Positions 8,713 through 16,889 of a stretch of 64,000 bases of DNA are shown here, one piece after another (the stretch's first letter is position 1; each line of letters starts with the position of its first letter). The position numbers and the translations under genes are program-made. The notes beneath the pieces are model-generated. The model ran no database searches. It had not been told where the DNA came from and saw only the letters and a list, made by a program, of their open reading frames with translations. Origin of the DNA: Nostoc sp. NIES-4103 (GTDB lineage Bacteria > Cyanobacteriota > Cyanobacteriia > Cyanobacteriales > Nostocaceae); contig NZ_AP018288.1 in the NCBI RefSeq assembly GCF_002368335.1, positions 1,233,247 through 1,297,246 of the forward strand, given 5' to 3'.

Positions 8713-9176
8713 GCTAAATATTTCACCTAATAATGGGTAATAATTAATATTTTTTGCCTCACGCAAAGACGAGGCAGCGCCGTGGGCGGGTTTCCCGACA
8801 GCCGCGCGACTGCCGTCGCAAAGACGCAAAAAAGAGTAAGAAAAGAGGAGTAAGAAATCTAATGTTGTAAGAAAAGGGATGAGGGAGAAAAATAAAAATT
8901 ATTTCTTTTAGTGCTTAATCTCTCCCTTCGCCCCACCTTCTGCAAGAAGCTTATTTTGGTTGCCAAAGATTTCCCTAATATTAATTCGTAATTTGTAATT
9001 AAGAAAGTCAAATTTTGGCGTTGCTGAGTGAAAGTATGAATCTGTCTCACGCAGAGGCACAGAGAGTAAGAGTTTGAAAAATGAAACTTTTGACATTCAT
9101 ACCTCAATTCAGCAACGCCCAAATTTTATTAGGGTTTCAAGGTTGAAATCTGTTGCCTTATTTAAAGTAATAGAAA
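8713..9176. other. Repeat-rich gap between trpC and trpA
   Basis: No gene is visible in this 460-base gap. A GC-rich hairpin with GGCAG/CTGCC arms lies at 8773-8814 inside a CGCAAAGACG context. A degenerate ATTCGTAATTTGTAATTAAGAAAGT element lies near 8984-9008, related to the heptamer arrays at 45045 and 63716. A sequence resembling the tail of those arrays (AAATCTGTTGCC) lies near 9147. Transcription must cross this gap if the trp genes form one operon. Confidence 0.5.
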
Positions 9177-10034
9177 CTAGGTTTTTTCTACGCTCTTTTG
9201 GAGAGCAGGGATACTATCTTTTAGTAAACTCTGCACAGCTTGCTCTACGTCGCTTTGTTTAACTAAAGACTCTCCTACCAAAACTGCACGGGCACCAGCT
9301 TGAGCAACAAAAGATAAATCAGCAGGTGTATATAGTCCAGATTCACTAACGACGGTGATGCCCAAACTTTGTAATTGTTGCTGACGCTGTGCCAAAAGTT
9401 GCTGTGTGGTTCCTAAATCAACTGTGAAATCTTCTAGGTTACGGTTGTTAATTCCTACTAAACGTAGGTCATTAAGCTTTAGCACTCGATCCAGTTCAGC
9501 CAAGGTATGAACTTCTACTAATGCATTCATGCCCAAATCATGAATCAGTTGCAAAAATTCCTGGAGTTTTTGGTCTGATAAGATGGCAGCAATCAACAAT
9601 ACTGCATCTGCACCTGCTGTCCGTGCTAAATAAATTTGGTAGGGATCAATGATGAACTCTTTGCATAGTAGAGGCAATTCACAGTGCGATCGCACTCTTC
9701 GTAGATTCTCAAAACTGCCTTGAAAGAACTTTTGATCAGTGAGGATTGATAGACAAGCTGCACCTCCTCGATTGTAAGCTTGGGCGATCGCCACTGGGTC
9801 AAAGTCCGCCCGGATAATCCCGCGACTAGGTGACGCTTTTTTTACTTCGGCAATTAAGCTTGGTTGGCTAGGATTTTGCTGCAAAGCTGTGAGAAAATTT
9901 CGCACAGGTGGGGCAGCTGTTAATTGATTTTGCAAAGCAGCTAGAGGCTGTTCTTGCTGCATTTGTGCAACCTCTTGCCATTTATACCAAACAATTTCTT
10001 CGAGAATGTGACGATGAACAACTTGCTGAGTCAT
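9177..10034 (-). CDS. trpC: Indole-3-glycerol-phosphate synthase
   Basis: TrpC closes the indole ring from carboxyphenylamino-deoxyribulose phosphate. The 285-residue protein is a single-function TIM barrel. It has LIAEVKKASPSRGIIRADFDP (catalytic lysine in EVKKASPS), LLCKEFIIDPYQIY, ALVEVHTLAELDR, GINNRNLEDFTVD and VVSESGLYTPAD, ending with AVLVGESLVK. The length and motifs are normal. The ATG at 10034 lies next to a nonamer repeat array. It is in the order trpEG-trpC-trpA-trpB-trpD typical of scytonemin loci. Confidence 0.96.
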   Translation of the reverse strand: MTQQVVHRHILEEIVWYKWQEVAQMQQEQPLAALQNQLTAAPPVRNFLTALQQNPSQPSLIAEVKKASPSRGIIRADFDPVAIAQAYNRGGAACLSILTDQKFFQGSFENLRRVRSHCELPLLCKEFIIDPYQIYLARTAGADAVLLIAAILSDQKLQEFLQLIHDLGMNALVEVHTLAELDRVLKLNDLRLVGINNRNLEDFTVDLGTTQQLLAQRQQQLQSLGITVVSESGLYTPADLSFVAQAGARAVLVGESLVKQSDVEQAVQSLLKDSIPALQKSVEKT

Positions 10035-10062
10035 AACCTGCTAGGGGCTAGGGGGCAGGGGG

Positions 10063-10118
10063 GATGAGGGAGATGAGGGAGATGAGGGAGATGAGGGGGA
10101 TGAGGGAGATGGGGGAAT
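10063..10118. repeat. Nonamer tandem repeat (GATGAGGGA)
   Basis: About six copies of GATGAGGGA with single-base variants lie between trpEG and trpC. They are followed by CTAACTCCTAACTCC heptamer runs up to about 10186. The same nonamer occurs near 15346-15382 and 46173-46212. On the other strand it occurs at about 32220-32258 and 36788-36866. Confidence 0.8.
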
Positions 10119-10182
10119 GAGTAGCAAAGATAAGGTAGAAATAACTCCTAACTCCTAACTCCTAACTCCTAACTCCTCACTC

Positions 10183-12384
10183 CTAACTAATTACAATTGT
10201 TTCTTGAGTTTGCGTGTATGCACGCACGACATTTTGAATCATTTCTAAACCGACTCCTCCTGCTAAAGTCATGATGGATTCGGGATGAAACTGAACCGCA
10301 GCAATGGGAAGTGTCTGATGTTCAATGGCCATGATTACGTCGTCATCGGAAATCGCCGTTACCTTGAGTTCATTTGGCAAGCTTTGCGGCAGGGCAAATA
10401 ATGAATGATATCTACCGACTGTAAAGGATTGTGGTAAGTTTTTGAATAAAACAGAGTCGGTATCGGTAACGAAAATCCGCGAAGATTTACCATGTTGGGG
10501 ATAGTTGAGGACTCCTAATTCTCCGCCAAAGGCTTCTACAATGCCTTGCAGTCCTAGACAAACTCCGAAAATGGGAATTTGACGACGGATGCAAGCGGCA
10601 ACAGTTTGCGGAACTTGAAAATCATTTGGTCTACCAGGACCAGGAGATAAAACAACTAAGTCTGGGCGTTCTGTGTCAAACAGCGATTCTGGAAAGCCGT
10701 GACGCAATGTTGTCACAGTGGCACCAGTTTGTCGAATGTAATTAGCTAGCGTATGCACAAATGAGTCTTCATGGTCGATAAGTAAGATGCGTTTGCTAGT
10801 TTCAATATCTGCAATCGATTTACTTAGTTGCAGGGAATTGGACTCTTCAGTTTTTTCCCTAGTTTGCTTGCTACGACGAATTGTTTCAAATAAAGCTGCG
10901 CCTTTGGTAATTGTCTCTTTTTCTTCTGCTTGGGGTATGGAATCATAAAGGACAGTAGCACCAACTCGTACTTGAGCGATCGCATCTTTTAATCGAATTG
11001 TCCGCAGAATTAACCCAGTATTCAAGTTGCCATTAAAGTTTAAATAGCCCACTGCCCCACCATACCAGCGTCGGGGGCTGCGTTCATGCTGTTCGAGAAA
11101 CTCTATTGCTGCTCTTTTGGGTGCGCCGGTGACTGTAACGGCCCAAGTATGACTGAGAAATGCATCTAAAGCATCAAATTCTGTTCTGAGTAAGCCCTCG
11201 ACATGATCCACTGTATGGATTAAGTGACTATACAATTCTATTTGCCGACGACCAATAACTCGTACTGAACCAGGTTCACAAATCCGGGATTTGTCATTGC
11301 GATCTACATCAGTACACATCGTTAACTCAGCTTCGTCTTTATGGGAGTTGAGCAACAGACGAATTTGAGCGGCATCATCAAGGGCATCTTGTCCTCGGCT
11401 TATGGTACCACTAATGGGACAAGTTTCGACGCGCCTGCCTTCAACTCGTACAAACATTTCTGGAGATGCACCAATCAGATATTCTCCACCAAGGTTAAAA
11501 ATGAATCCATAAGGACTAGGATTAATTTCTTTTAAGGTTTCAAATAGTTTGCTGGGTAGTTGTTCACAACTTTCAAAAAAGTTTTGACTGGGCACTACTT
11601 CAAATAAGTCGCCGCGCCGGAAGTAATCTAGCACAAGTTCAACTTGTTTGGCATACTCACCTATTTTATGATCAGCAGGTTCAGTTGGCAGAAGACGCTT
11701 GCCCAGATAATCAATAGATTCACCTGTTCGAGGCAGATTATTTGTACTGCCATGAACTGTTGCAAATTCATATTGAAAACAATATGCACGTTGCTGATAA
11801 TAGTCTACAATGATTAACTCATCAGGTAGATAAAGTACTAAATCCCGTTGATCTGTGGGACGCGCTAATCGCTGTTTAATTGGCTCAAACTGAAAAACTA
11901 AATCATAACCAAACGCACCATACAATCCTAAATGCTCGTCTTCTTCACTAGAGAAAGTATGGAGAATTTCACGGATAACTGTAAATGCTGAAGGTTGTTT
12001 ACTGCGCTCTTCTTCCGCAAAGAATTGGTTTGTCTTTTTAACTAATCCTGTGATATGGTTATTAGTTTGGTTGACTTCATAAAGTTGTGTTGAGTGTGAT
12101 AGGCACTTCTTAAGCAATGGCAAAAGGACTTTACCGCGATCATTGAGTGCTGTGAGGGTAAAGGTATTTTCCCGTGTACTCAATTCTAATGGCGGATTGA
12201 CAAACCCAATGGCCCATCTTTTATATCTTCCTGGGTATTCGTAGCTGCTATTCAGCAAGCCTCCACGCTGAGAATTTAAGTGGAAAAGAATCTCTTCGAG
12301 AGCAGTTTCCATCTTCACTTCTGTGATGGAGCGAGAAATATGAACACCACCAAGGGTTGTGTAGGAATAGGAATCAACAATCAT
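10183..12384 (-). CDS. trpE: Anthranilate synthase, fused TrpE-TrpG
   Basis: The 733-residue protein joins both subunits of anthranilate synthase. Residues 1-510 form the chorismate-binding TrpE part, with PSPYGFIFNLG, ETCPISGTISRG, DEAELTMCTDVDRNDKSR and VTGAPKRAAIEF. Residues 535-725 form the glutamine amidotransferase part. This has LLIDHEDSFVHTLANYIRQ, SPGPGRPNDF, the nucleophile in GVCLGLQG and the catalytic HPES. The two halves are joined by a short linker near residues 505-530. This fused type is known from rhizobia and from scytonemin loci. A weak hairpin (arms at 12411-12418 and 12435-12442) lies upstream of the ATG. I see no tryptophan-rich leader peptide. Confidence 0.95.
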   Translation of the reverse strand: MIVDSYSYTTLGGVHISRSITEVKMETALEEILFHLNSQRGGLLNSSYEYPGRYKRWAIGFVNPPLELSTRENTFTLTALNDRGKVLLPLLKKCLSHSTQLYEVNQTNNHITGLVKKTNQFFAEEERSKQPSAFTVIREILHTFSSEEDEHLGLYGAFGYDLVFQFEPIKQRLARPTDQRDLVLYLPDELIIVDYYQQRAYCFQYEFATVHGSTNNLPRTGESIDYLGKRLLPTEPADHKIGEYAKQVELVLDYFRRGDLFEVVPSQNFFESCEQLPSKLFETLKEINPSPYGFIFNLGGEYLIGASPEMFVRVEGRRVETCPISGTISRGQDALDDAAQIRLLLNSHKDEAELTMCTDVDRNDKSRICEPGSVRVIGRRQIELYSHLIHTVDHVEGLLRTEFDALDAFLSHTWAVTVTGAPKRAAIEFLEQHERSPRRWYGGAVGYLNFNGNLNTGLILRTIRLKDAIAQVRVGATVLYDSIPQAEEKETITKGAALFETIRRSKQTREKTEESNSLQLSKSIADIETSKRILLIDHEDSFVHTLANYIRQTGATVTTLRHGFPESLFDTERPDLVVLSPGPGRPNDFQVPQTVAACIRRQIPIFGVCLGLQGIVEAFGGELGVLNYPQHGKSSRIFVTDTDSVLFKNLPQSFTVGRYHSLFALPQSLPNELKVTAISDDDVIMAIEHQTLPIAAVQFHPESIMTLAGGVGLEMIQNVVRAYTQTQETIVIS

Positions 12385-13067
12385 AAGTAATCTCTATACA
12401 ATAATCACTTTTTCTTAGTTTATAGCCATTTATTCTAAGAAACTAACTTCAGACAAAAGATAAACTAAAAAAATAATTTTATATTAAAAGTGTGAAAATT
12501 CCGCTGTTGAATCTAAGTTAATGCCAATATAATTTCTTTGTCAATTCTTTATTTAGTGTACTCAATTTTGAACATCTGATAAATGAACATTCTTTATATA
12601 TAAGTATCATTTTATTCGTTTTTAAGTATTTTTGAGTAAAAAATCTGAAAATAGCGTTTAATTTGATGCATCTGTCTGAGGTAATAAATAATAAAATTCA
12701 CGTCAGGTTTAAGTAAAGAATTTAACTTTGAATTTCCTGCCTCCTAGCTTAAAAATACTTTATGCCTTTGTGTCTTGGTGTCTTTGTGGTTCTCTGATTT
12801 TTTACCACAAAGGCACAAAGACACGAAGGGTGGGAGCAAGGCGAAAAAGTGAGATCATCGTGAAATGAGCTGGGGGAGCGGGGGTAGCTGGGGGAGAAAA
12901 GAGAAAATATAGTCCTTTTTGCTACTTAAAATTTGGTAAATACACTTAATTTATTCCTCTTCCCCAGCCTCCCCAGCTCTGCCATCTCACAAAATCGCGT
13001 TGCTCCCCGAAGGGTTGTCATTCGTTGTGATGTTTGTAGTTCATGATTGCTACTTATAATTACCGAC
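12385..13067. other. Non-coding gap with palindromic repeats
   Basis: This 680-base gap separates the cyclase gene from trpEG. A long imperfect palindrome at 12764-12828 pairs CCTTTGTGTCTTGG with the CACAAAGACACGAAGG side. It is followed by GGGGGAGC-rich repeats near 12868-12895 and a GC-rich CGCGTTGCTCCCCGAAGGG element near 12996. An open plus-strand frame here runs into the cyclase gene antisense and does not look real. A separate promoter for trpEG could lie in the AT-rich part near 12400-12700. Confidence 0.5.
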
Positions 13068-14270
13068 TTAACTGGCTGTTAACAAGGTCTGGCTTTTTTC
13101 CACAAACTCACGCAACAGCGATATTGCTTGCCTATACAAGGACAAATCCACCTCGTGAACCTCTATTTTGCTGCCAATGCCTTGCAGTAGAGTTAAAGTT
13201 AATTCTCCACCCAAGTGTTCTTGAAACTCCGTTAAACCTCGGAATAAACAACGAGGATGTTCTAATTGTGATGATTGTTCAGCCAGTTCTGGCACGTATA
13301 AAGAAAAACCTAGGGCTGAGAGTGTCTTCAATATTGTTTGCCAGTGCGATCGCGGAAGCAATCCTATGAGGTAAGAATAAGTGGTATCTAAAGCGATGCC
13401 GATCGCTACTGCTTCTCCATGACGCAAGCTATAATCTGTCAAATGCTCTAGTTTATGAGCCGCCCAATGACCAAAATCTAGAGGACGAGATGAACCCATT
13501 TCAAAAGGATCGCCACTGTTGGCTATGTGTTCTAGGTGTAGCTGGGCGCAACGATATATCACTTGTTGCATGGTATCCATCTCTCGCCGGACGAGTGCAG
13601 CAGTGTTTTTGTGGATAAAATCGAAGAAATTAGCATCTTTGATGAGTGACACCTTTACTGCTTCGGCAATTCCTGAACGCCAATCGCGATCGCTTAAAGT
13701 TGTCAAGAAAGCAGAGTCATTAATTACTGCGTAAGGTGGGGCGAATGTGCCGAGAAAGTTCTTTTTACCAAAGGCATTGATACCGTTTTTGACTCCGATA
13801 CCCGAATCATTTTGTGCTAACACAGTCGTGGGAATCCTCACTAGACGAATACCTCGGTGAGCTGTGGCGGCTGCATATCCTACTAAGTCTAACACTGCCC
13901 CACCCCCAACGGCCAAAATATAGGAGTGACGACACAATCGGGCGGTGTCAATTAGCTGATGAATTTGATCTACCAACTTTGGATCATTCTTGGCAGCTTC
14001 TCCTGCTGGAACTATCATTGGCTCAACTGCAAGTGTTAGTATCTCTGCATAAAACTTGGTATATGCTACTAATTCTTTGAGCAACCTGGGAAAGTACTCT
14101 AATAATTTTGCATCTACTACTGCTACTACTTTCTTTGGCTTTTTCTCTCCATCCTCCGTAATCACTTGGGCTAAGGTCGGATTTTTCAAGTTAAACACAT
14201 GGCTGGTGAACTGAATCTGATATTGGAAAGTAACAGAGATATTTTGGTGAATTGGTTCTAGTTTCAACAT
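13068..14270 (-). CDS. Sugar phosphate cyclase, 3-dehydroquinate synthase-like (EboD-type)
   Basis: The 400-residue protein belongs to the 3-dehydroquinate synthase superfamily (NAD- and metal-dependent). The gene at this place in N. punctiforme is called aroB. The motifs differ from standard AroB, however. The loop usually reading VDSSVGGKTGVN is NDSGIGVKNGIN here, and the metal-site segment is DFGHWAAHKLEHL rather than NFGHTFGHAIE. From memory these match EboD, the cyclase of the ebo gene clusters, one of which is tied to scytonemin export. NAD binding (ILAVGGGAVLDLVGYAAA) is intact. It may make dehydroquinate or a related cyclitol; I cannot decide from sequence alone. Confidence 0.88.
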   Translation of the reverse strand: MLKLEPIHQNISVTFQYQIQFTSHVFNLKNPTLAQVITEDGEKKPKKVVAVVDAKLLEYFPRLLKELVAYTKFYAEILTLAVEPMIVPAGEAAKNDPKLVDQIHQLIDTARLCRHSYILAVGGGAVLDLVGYAAATAHRGIRLVRIPTTVLAQNDSGIGVKNGINAFGKKNFLGTFAPPYAVINDSAFLTTLSDRDWRSGIAEAVKVSLIKDANFFDFIHKNTAALVRREMDTMQQVIYRCAQLHLEHIANSGDPFEMGSSRPLDFGHWAAHKLEHLTDYSLRHGEAVAIGIALDTTYSYLIGLLPRSHWQTILKTLSALGFSLYVPELAEQSSQLEHPRCLFRGLTEFQEHLGGELTLTLLQGIGSKIEVHEVDLSLYRQAISLLREFVEKSQTLLTAS

Positions 14271-14306
14271 TCGTAATTCGTAATTCGTAATTCGTAATTC
14301 GTAATT
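14271..14306. repeat. ATTCGTA heptamer tandem array
   Basis: About five copies of the heptamer ATTCGTA lie directly before the start codon of the cyclase gene. Similar arrays lie at 16622-16678, 45046-45081 and 63716-63736. Confidence 0.85.
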
Positions 14307-14344
14307 TTACAGCAATGATTTTTTAAGATAAAGAAAGAGGTTGA

Positions 14345-15289
14345 TTAAATACTTTTTTTATGATTTATGAAGACTTGGGTAGCTTTAAACTCTTTAATTA
14401 ATGCTGCTCTATCTTTATTTTTTACTAGTGTTGCCAAGTGGCTGTAAGTATCGGCTAAAAAACTAATTGCCTGACATCTTTCTTCTGAGGCTAACATAAT
14501 TTCAACACATAAGTGAGGGTTTTGAGAAAACAACCGTTTAACAATCTCAATTTCTTGTCGATAATTGGGAGTTGACATTGATAAACTGCGTTCTATGTCA
14601 ACATTTACTTGTGCCAAAAAAACGCCCAGACTAAATCTACAAAAATGCTGCGTTGCTTGAATAATTACCATCATTTGGTCATGTTCTTCAGGCGTGCAAG
14701 CGATTATTTCTCCACCTTGACTTTTAATCAAGTCTAATAGCCATTGAAATGATTCATCGTTGCGTCCTGCACATACCACTACTTTTTGTCCCAAGAACGA
14801 TTTGATATTCGGCCCAAACATGGGATGTAAACCCATTACAGGGCCATAATGGTGTTCAAGCATTGCTTGAGTTGGCAAAGTCTTGATACTTGTGATGTCG
14901 CACAAAGCTGTAGTTGAGGACAGATATTTGGCTGCACGTTTAATTACATCAACAGTATGTGCAATGGGAACGGATACTAAAACTAGTTCCGCGTGATGCA
15001 ACAATTGGTCTGCATATTCCCAATCTTCTTGTTCAAGAACACTAACGTTGTGACCGACTGCGGCAAGTTGCTCAGTAAAGAATCTTCCCATCCTGCCACG
15101 TCCACCGATTATAGTAACTCGTCGGGGTTTGACATGATGGTCTGATACAGACTCAAGAATATTAGTTTGAGCAACCAAGGAAGCAACATCAGTTACTTGT
15201 TGTTCTAATTCTAATGTCGCTAGCGCTCGGCGATCGCTCAATAACGCAATTAAGCTTTGGTCAGTTTGTTTAAGCTGATCTGGCATCAT
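14345..15289 (-). CDS. tyrA: Prephenate dehydrogenase, enterobacterial T-protein type
   Basis: TyrA oxidatively decarboxylates prephenate to 4-hydroxyphenylpyruvate, one of the two keto acids joined by ScyA. The 314-residue protein has the NAD-binding VTIIGGRGRMGRFF (about residue 58), VLVSVPIAHT, and the active-site block GPVMGLHPMFGPN. HDQMMVIIQATQHF and SSEER-like ASEERCQ also match the E. coli TyrA T-protein. The first 55 residues look like the first helix of a chorismate mutase domain (SLIALLSDRRALATLELE), too short to be active. Most cyanobacteria use arogenate dehydrogenase instead, so this type suits pigment synthesis. Start at one of two adjacent ATGs. Confidence 0.93.
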   Translation of the reverse strand: MMPDQLKQTDQSLIALLSDRRALATLELEQQVTDVASLVAQTNILESVSDHHVKPRRVTIIGGRGRMGRFFTEQLAAVGHNVSVLEQEDWEYADQLLHHAELVLVSVPIAHTVDVIKRAAKYLSSTTALCDITSIKTLPTQAMLEHHYGPVMGLHPMFGPNIKSFLGQKVVVCAGRNDESFQWLLDLIKSQGGEIIACTPEEHDQMMVIIQATQHFCRFSLGVFLAQVNVDIERSLSMSTPNYRQEIEIVKRLFSQNPHLCVEIMLASEERCQAISFLADTYSHLATLVKNKDRAALIKEFKATQVFINHKKSI

Positions 15290-15442
15290 AATTAGTCATA
15301 TTTTTGTGGAACTATCCGGGGAGCGAGGGAGCAGGGGAAGTAGGGGGGATGAGGGAGATGAGGGAGATGAGGGAGATGAGAGAGATAAAACTCTTAACTC
15401 CTCACTCCTAACTCCTCACTCCTAACTCCCAACTTTTAACTT

Positions 15443-16585
15443 TTATACACAGGTCTTTTGGAGTTGTTTCTCTAAGCTACTAATGAGTGCTTTTCTTTGG
15501 TTCATTTTTCGCAGTTTGATACCAGCAGCCGTTAGACCAAGTAATGTTAAACCTAATGCTGAACTAGGTTCAGGGACTTTGGCTCTGCCTTCTGCTTTTA
15601 ACACCTGGATGCGACCTTGGAAGAAATCCCCTACATAAAGTTTTCCGTTGTCGTAGTGTGCGCCAGCAGTCCAGTTAAATGTACCTGGTGTGAGGTCGAG
15701 GGGGTTACCGATGGGTAAACCATCTGGACTTGGAGGTGGTGCAGCAGCAGGTTCACCAAAGGCTGTGAGGAAGTTACCGTCTTTATCGAATACTTGGACG
15801 CGGCTATTGATAGAATCAGCTACATAAATATTGTCGTATTCGTCCACTTCAACACCGATTGGCTGATTAAATTGCCCAAATTCAGTGCCAGGACTGCCAA
15901 ATGCAAACAGAGGGTTACCTTGTGGATCGAATATTTGAATACGGTTGTTGTATTGGTCGGCAACAAAGATATTACCAGAGGTGGGAGATACTGATATCCC
16001 TGCTGGGCCAACAAATTGTCCGAGTTCAGTACCATTGCTACCAATTGTTCTAATCAGATTATCGTTCTGATCAAATACTTGGATGTAATCGTTACTAAAA
16101 TCGGTTACATACAAATTGCCGGATTGATCAAATGATATACCTCCTGGGCCATAGAAAAACCTACCCTCTATTGGGCCGCCAAATTTGGCAAAGGATTTAA
16201 GATAGTTACCTTGGCTATCGAATACATTAATGCGACTGTTAAAAACATCGCCGACATAAAGATTTCCATTCAAGGGATTGAATTTGAGGTCTGCTGGTTC
16301 GTCAAACTGTCCAGGGCCGCTGCCAGAGCTACCTATAGTTTTAATATAGTTACCTTCGCTATTGTATACCTGGACGCGATCGTTACCACCATCACTTACA
16401 TAAACATTCCCTGTTGTGTCGTCTACAGTTATGCCCTGTGGTACAAGAAGTTGCCCAGTTCCGAAACCAGCACTACCAATACTCCTTTCATAGGTTAAGG
16501 TTACTGACTTTGCTTGAGCACCTGTTGCTAAGATGATAAATCCGGCACTAGCAATGGTAATTGACAGTTTTTTTATTAATCCCAT
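15443..16585 (-). CDS. scyF: ScyF, NHL-repeat beta-propeller protein
   Basis: This 380-residue exported protein starts with a signal peptide (LSITIASAGFIILATGAQA). About six NHL repeats follow, of the form GQFxxPxGIxVDxxxNIYVADxxNxRIQVFDxxGN, making one beta-propeller. The C-terminus has VPEPSSALGLTLLGLTAAG and then a basic segment, matching a PEP-CTERM sorting signal. It lies in the order scyA-B-C-D-E-F. ScyF is thought to act in the periplasm in late scytonemin steps, but its reaction is not established. The exported propeller is seen directly; the role is inferred from the locus. Confidence 0.92.
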   Translation of the reverse strand: MGLIKKLSITIASAGFIILATGAQAKSVTLTYERSIGSAGFGTGQLLVPQGITVDDTTGNVYVSDGGNDRVQVYNSEGNYIKTIGSSGSGPGQFDEPADLKFNPLNGNLYVGDVFNSRINVFDSQGNYLKSFAKFGGPIEGRFFYGPGGISFDQSGNLYVTDFSNDYIQVFDQNDNLIRTIGSNGTELGQFVGPAGISVSPTSGNIFVADQYNNRIQIFDPQGNPLFAFGSPGTEFGQFNQPIGVEVDEYDNIYVADSINSRVQVFDKDGNFLTAFGEPAAAPPPSPDGLPIGNPLDLTPGTFNWTAGAHYDNGKLYVGDFFQGRIQVLKAEGRAKVPEPSSALGLTLLGLTAAGIKLRKMNQRKALISSLEKQLQKTCV

Positions 16586-16621
16586 ACTTTTAAAGTCCTG
16601 CTTTGGTAGCTTATAGAAGTT

Positions 16622-16678
16622 GGTAATTCGTAATTCGTAATTCGTAATTCGTAATTCGTAATTCGTAATTCGTAATTA
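16622..16678. repeat. ATTCGTA heptamer tandem array
   Basis: About eight copies of ATTCGTA lie upstream of scyF, followed by ATTAAGATTCGTCAGAT. This is the longest such array in the window. Confidence 0.85.
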
Positions 16679-16737
16679 AGATTCGTCAGATTTCATCTGG
16701 GTTTGTATAAGGTTCCTACTTGATTTTTGAAATATAC

Positions 16738-16792
16738 GTAGAGTGGGCTTTGCCCATCAAAACCTGGATATGGTGCGCTTTGCCCACTCTAC
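16738..16792. repeat. Inverted repeat, GAGTGGGC family
   Basis: Arms of 11 bp (GTAGAGTGGGC and GCCCACTCTAC) enclose about 33 bases that contain internal TTTGCCCA repeats. It is distantly like the GGAGTGGG hairpins at 28931-28951 and 30674-30695. Confidence 0.6.
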
Positions 16793-16889
16793 ATAACTCA
16801 TTCAAATCTTCCTAATCCCCAGTTCCCAGTCCCCAGTCACCAGTCCCCAGTCACCAGTCCCCAGTCCCTAATCCCCAATTCAAATGAGA

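Larger units (their letters stand above)
16586..16889. other. Repeat-filled gap between scyE and scyF
   Basis: The gap holds an ATTCGTA heptamer array (16622-16678), an inverted repeat with GTAGAGTGGGC/GCCCACTCTAC arms at 16738-16792, and a CCAGTCCCCAGTCAC heptamer run at about 16815-16868. No gene is seen. Confidence 0.6.

Noticed and set aside
12385..12460. Tryptophan attenuator upstream of trpEG
   Set aside because: A hairpin is present (12411-12442), but I find no short leader peptide with tandem Trp codons and no terminator T-run.
13043..13369. Plus-strand frame of 108 codons at the end of the cyclase gene
   Set aside because: It overlaps the cyclase antisense and has no recognisable features.
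16622..16678. Regular short repeats considered as a CRISPR array
   Set aside because: The unit is only 7 bases and directly tandem, with no spacers. No cas gene is nearby.
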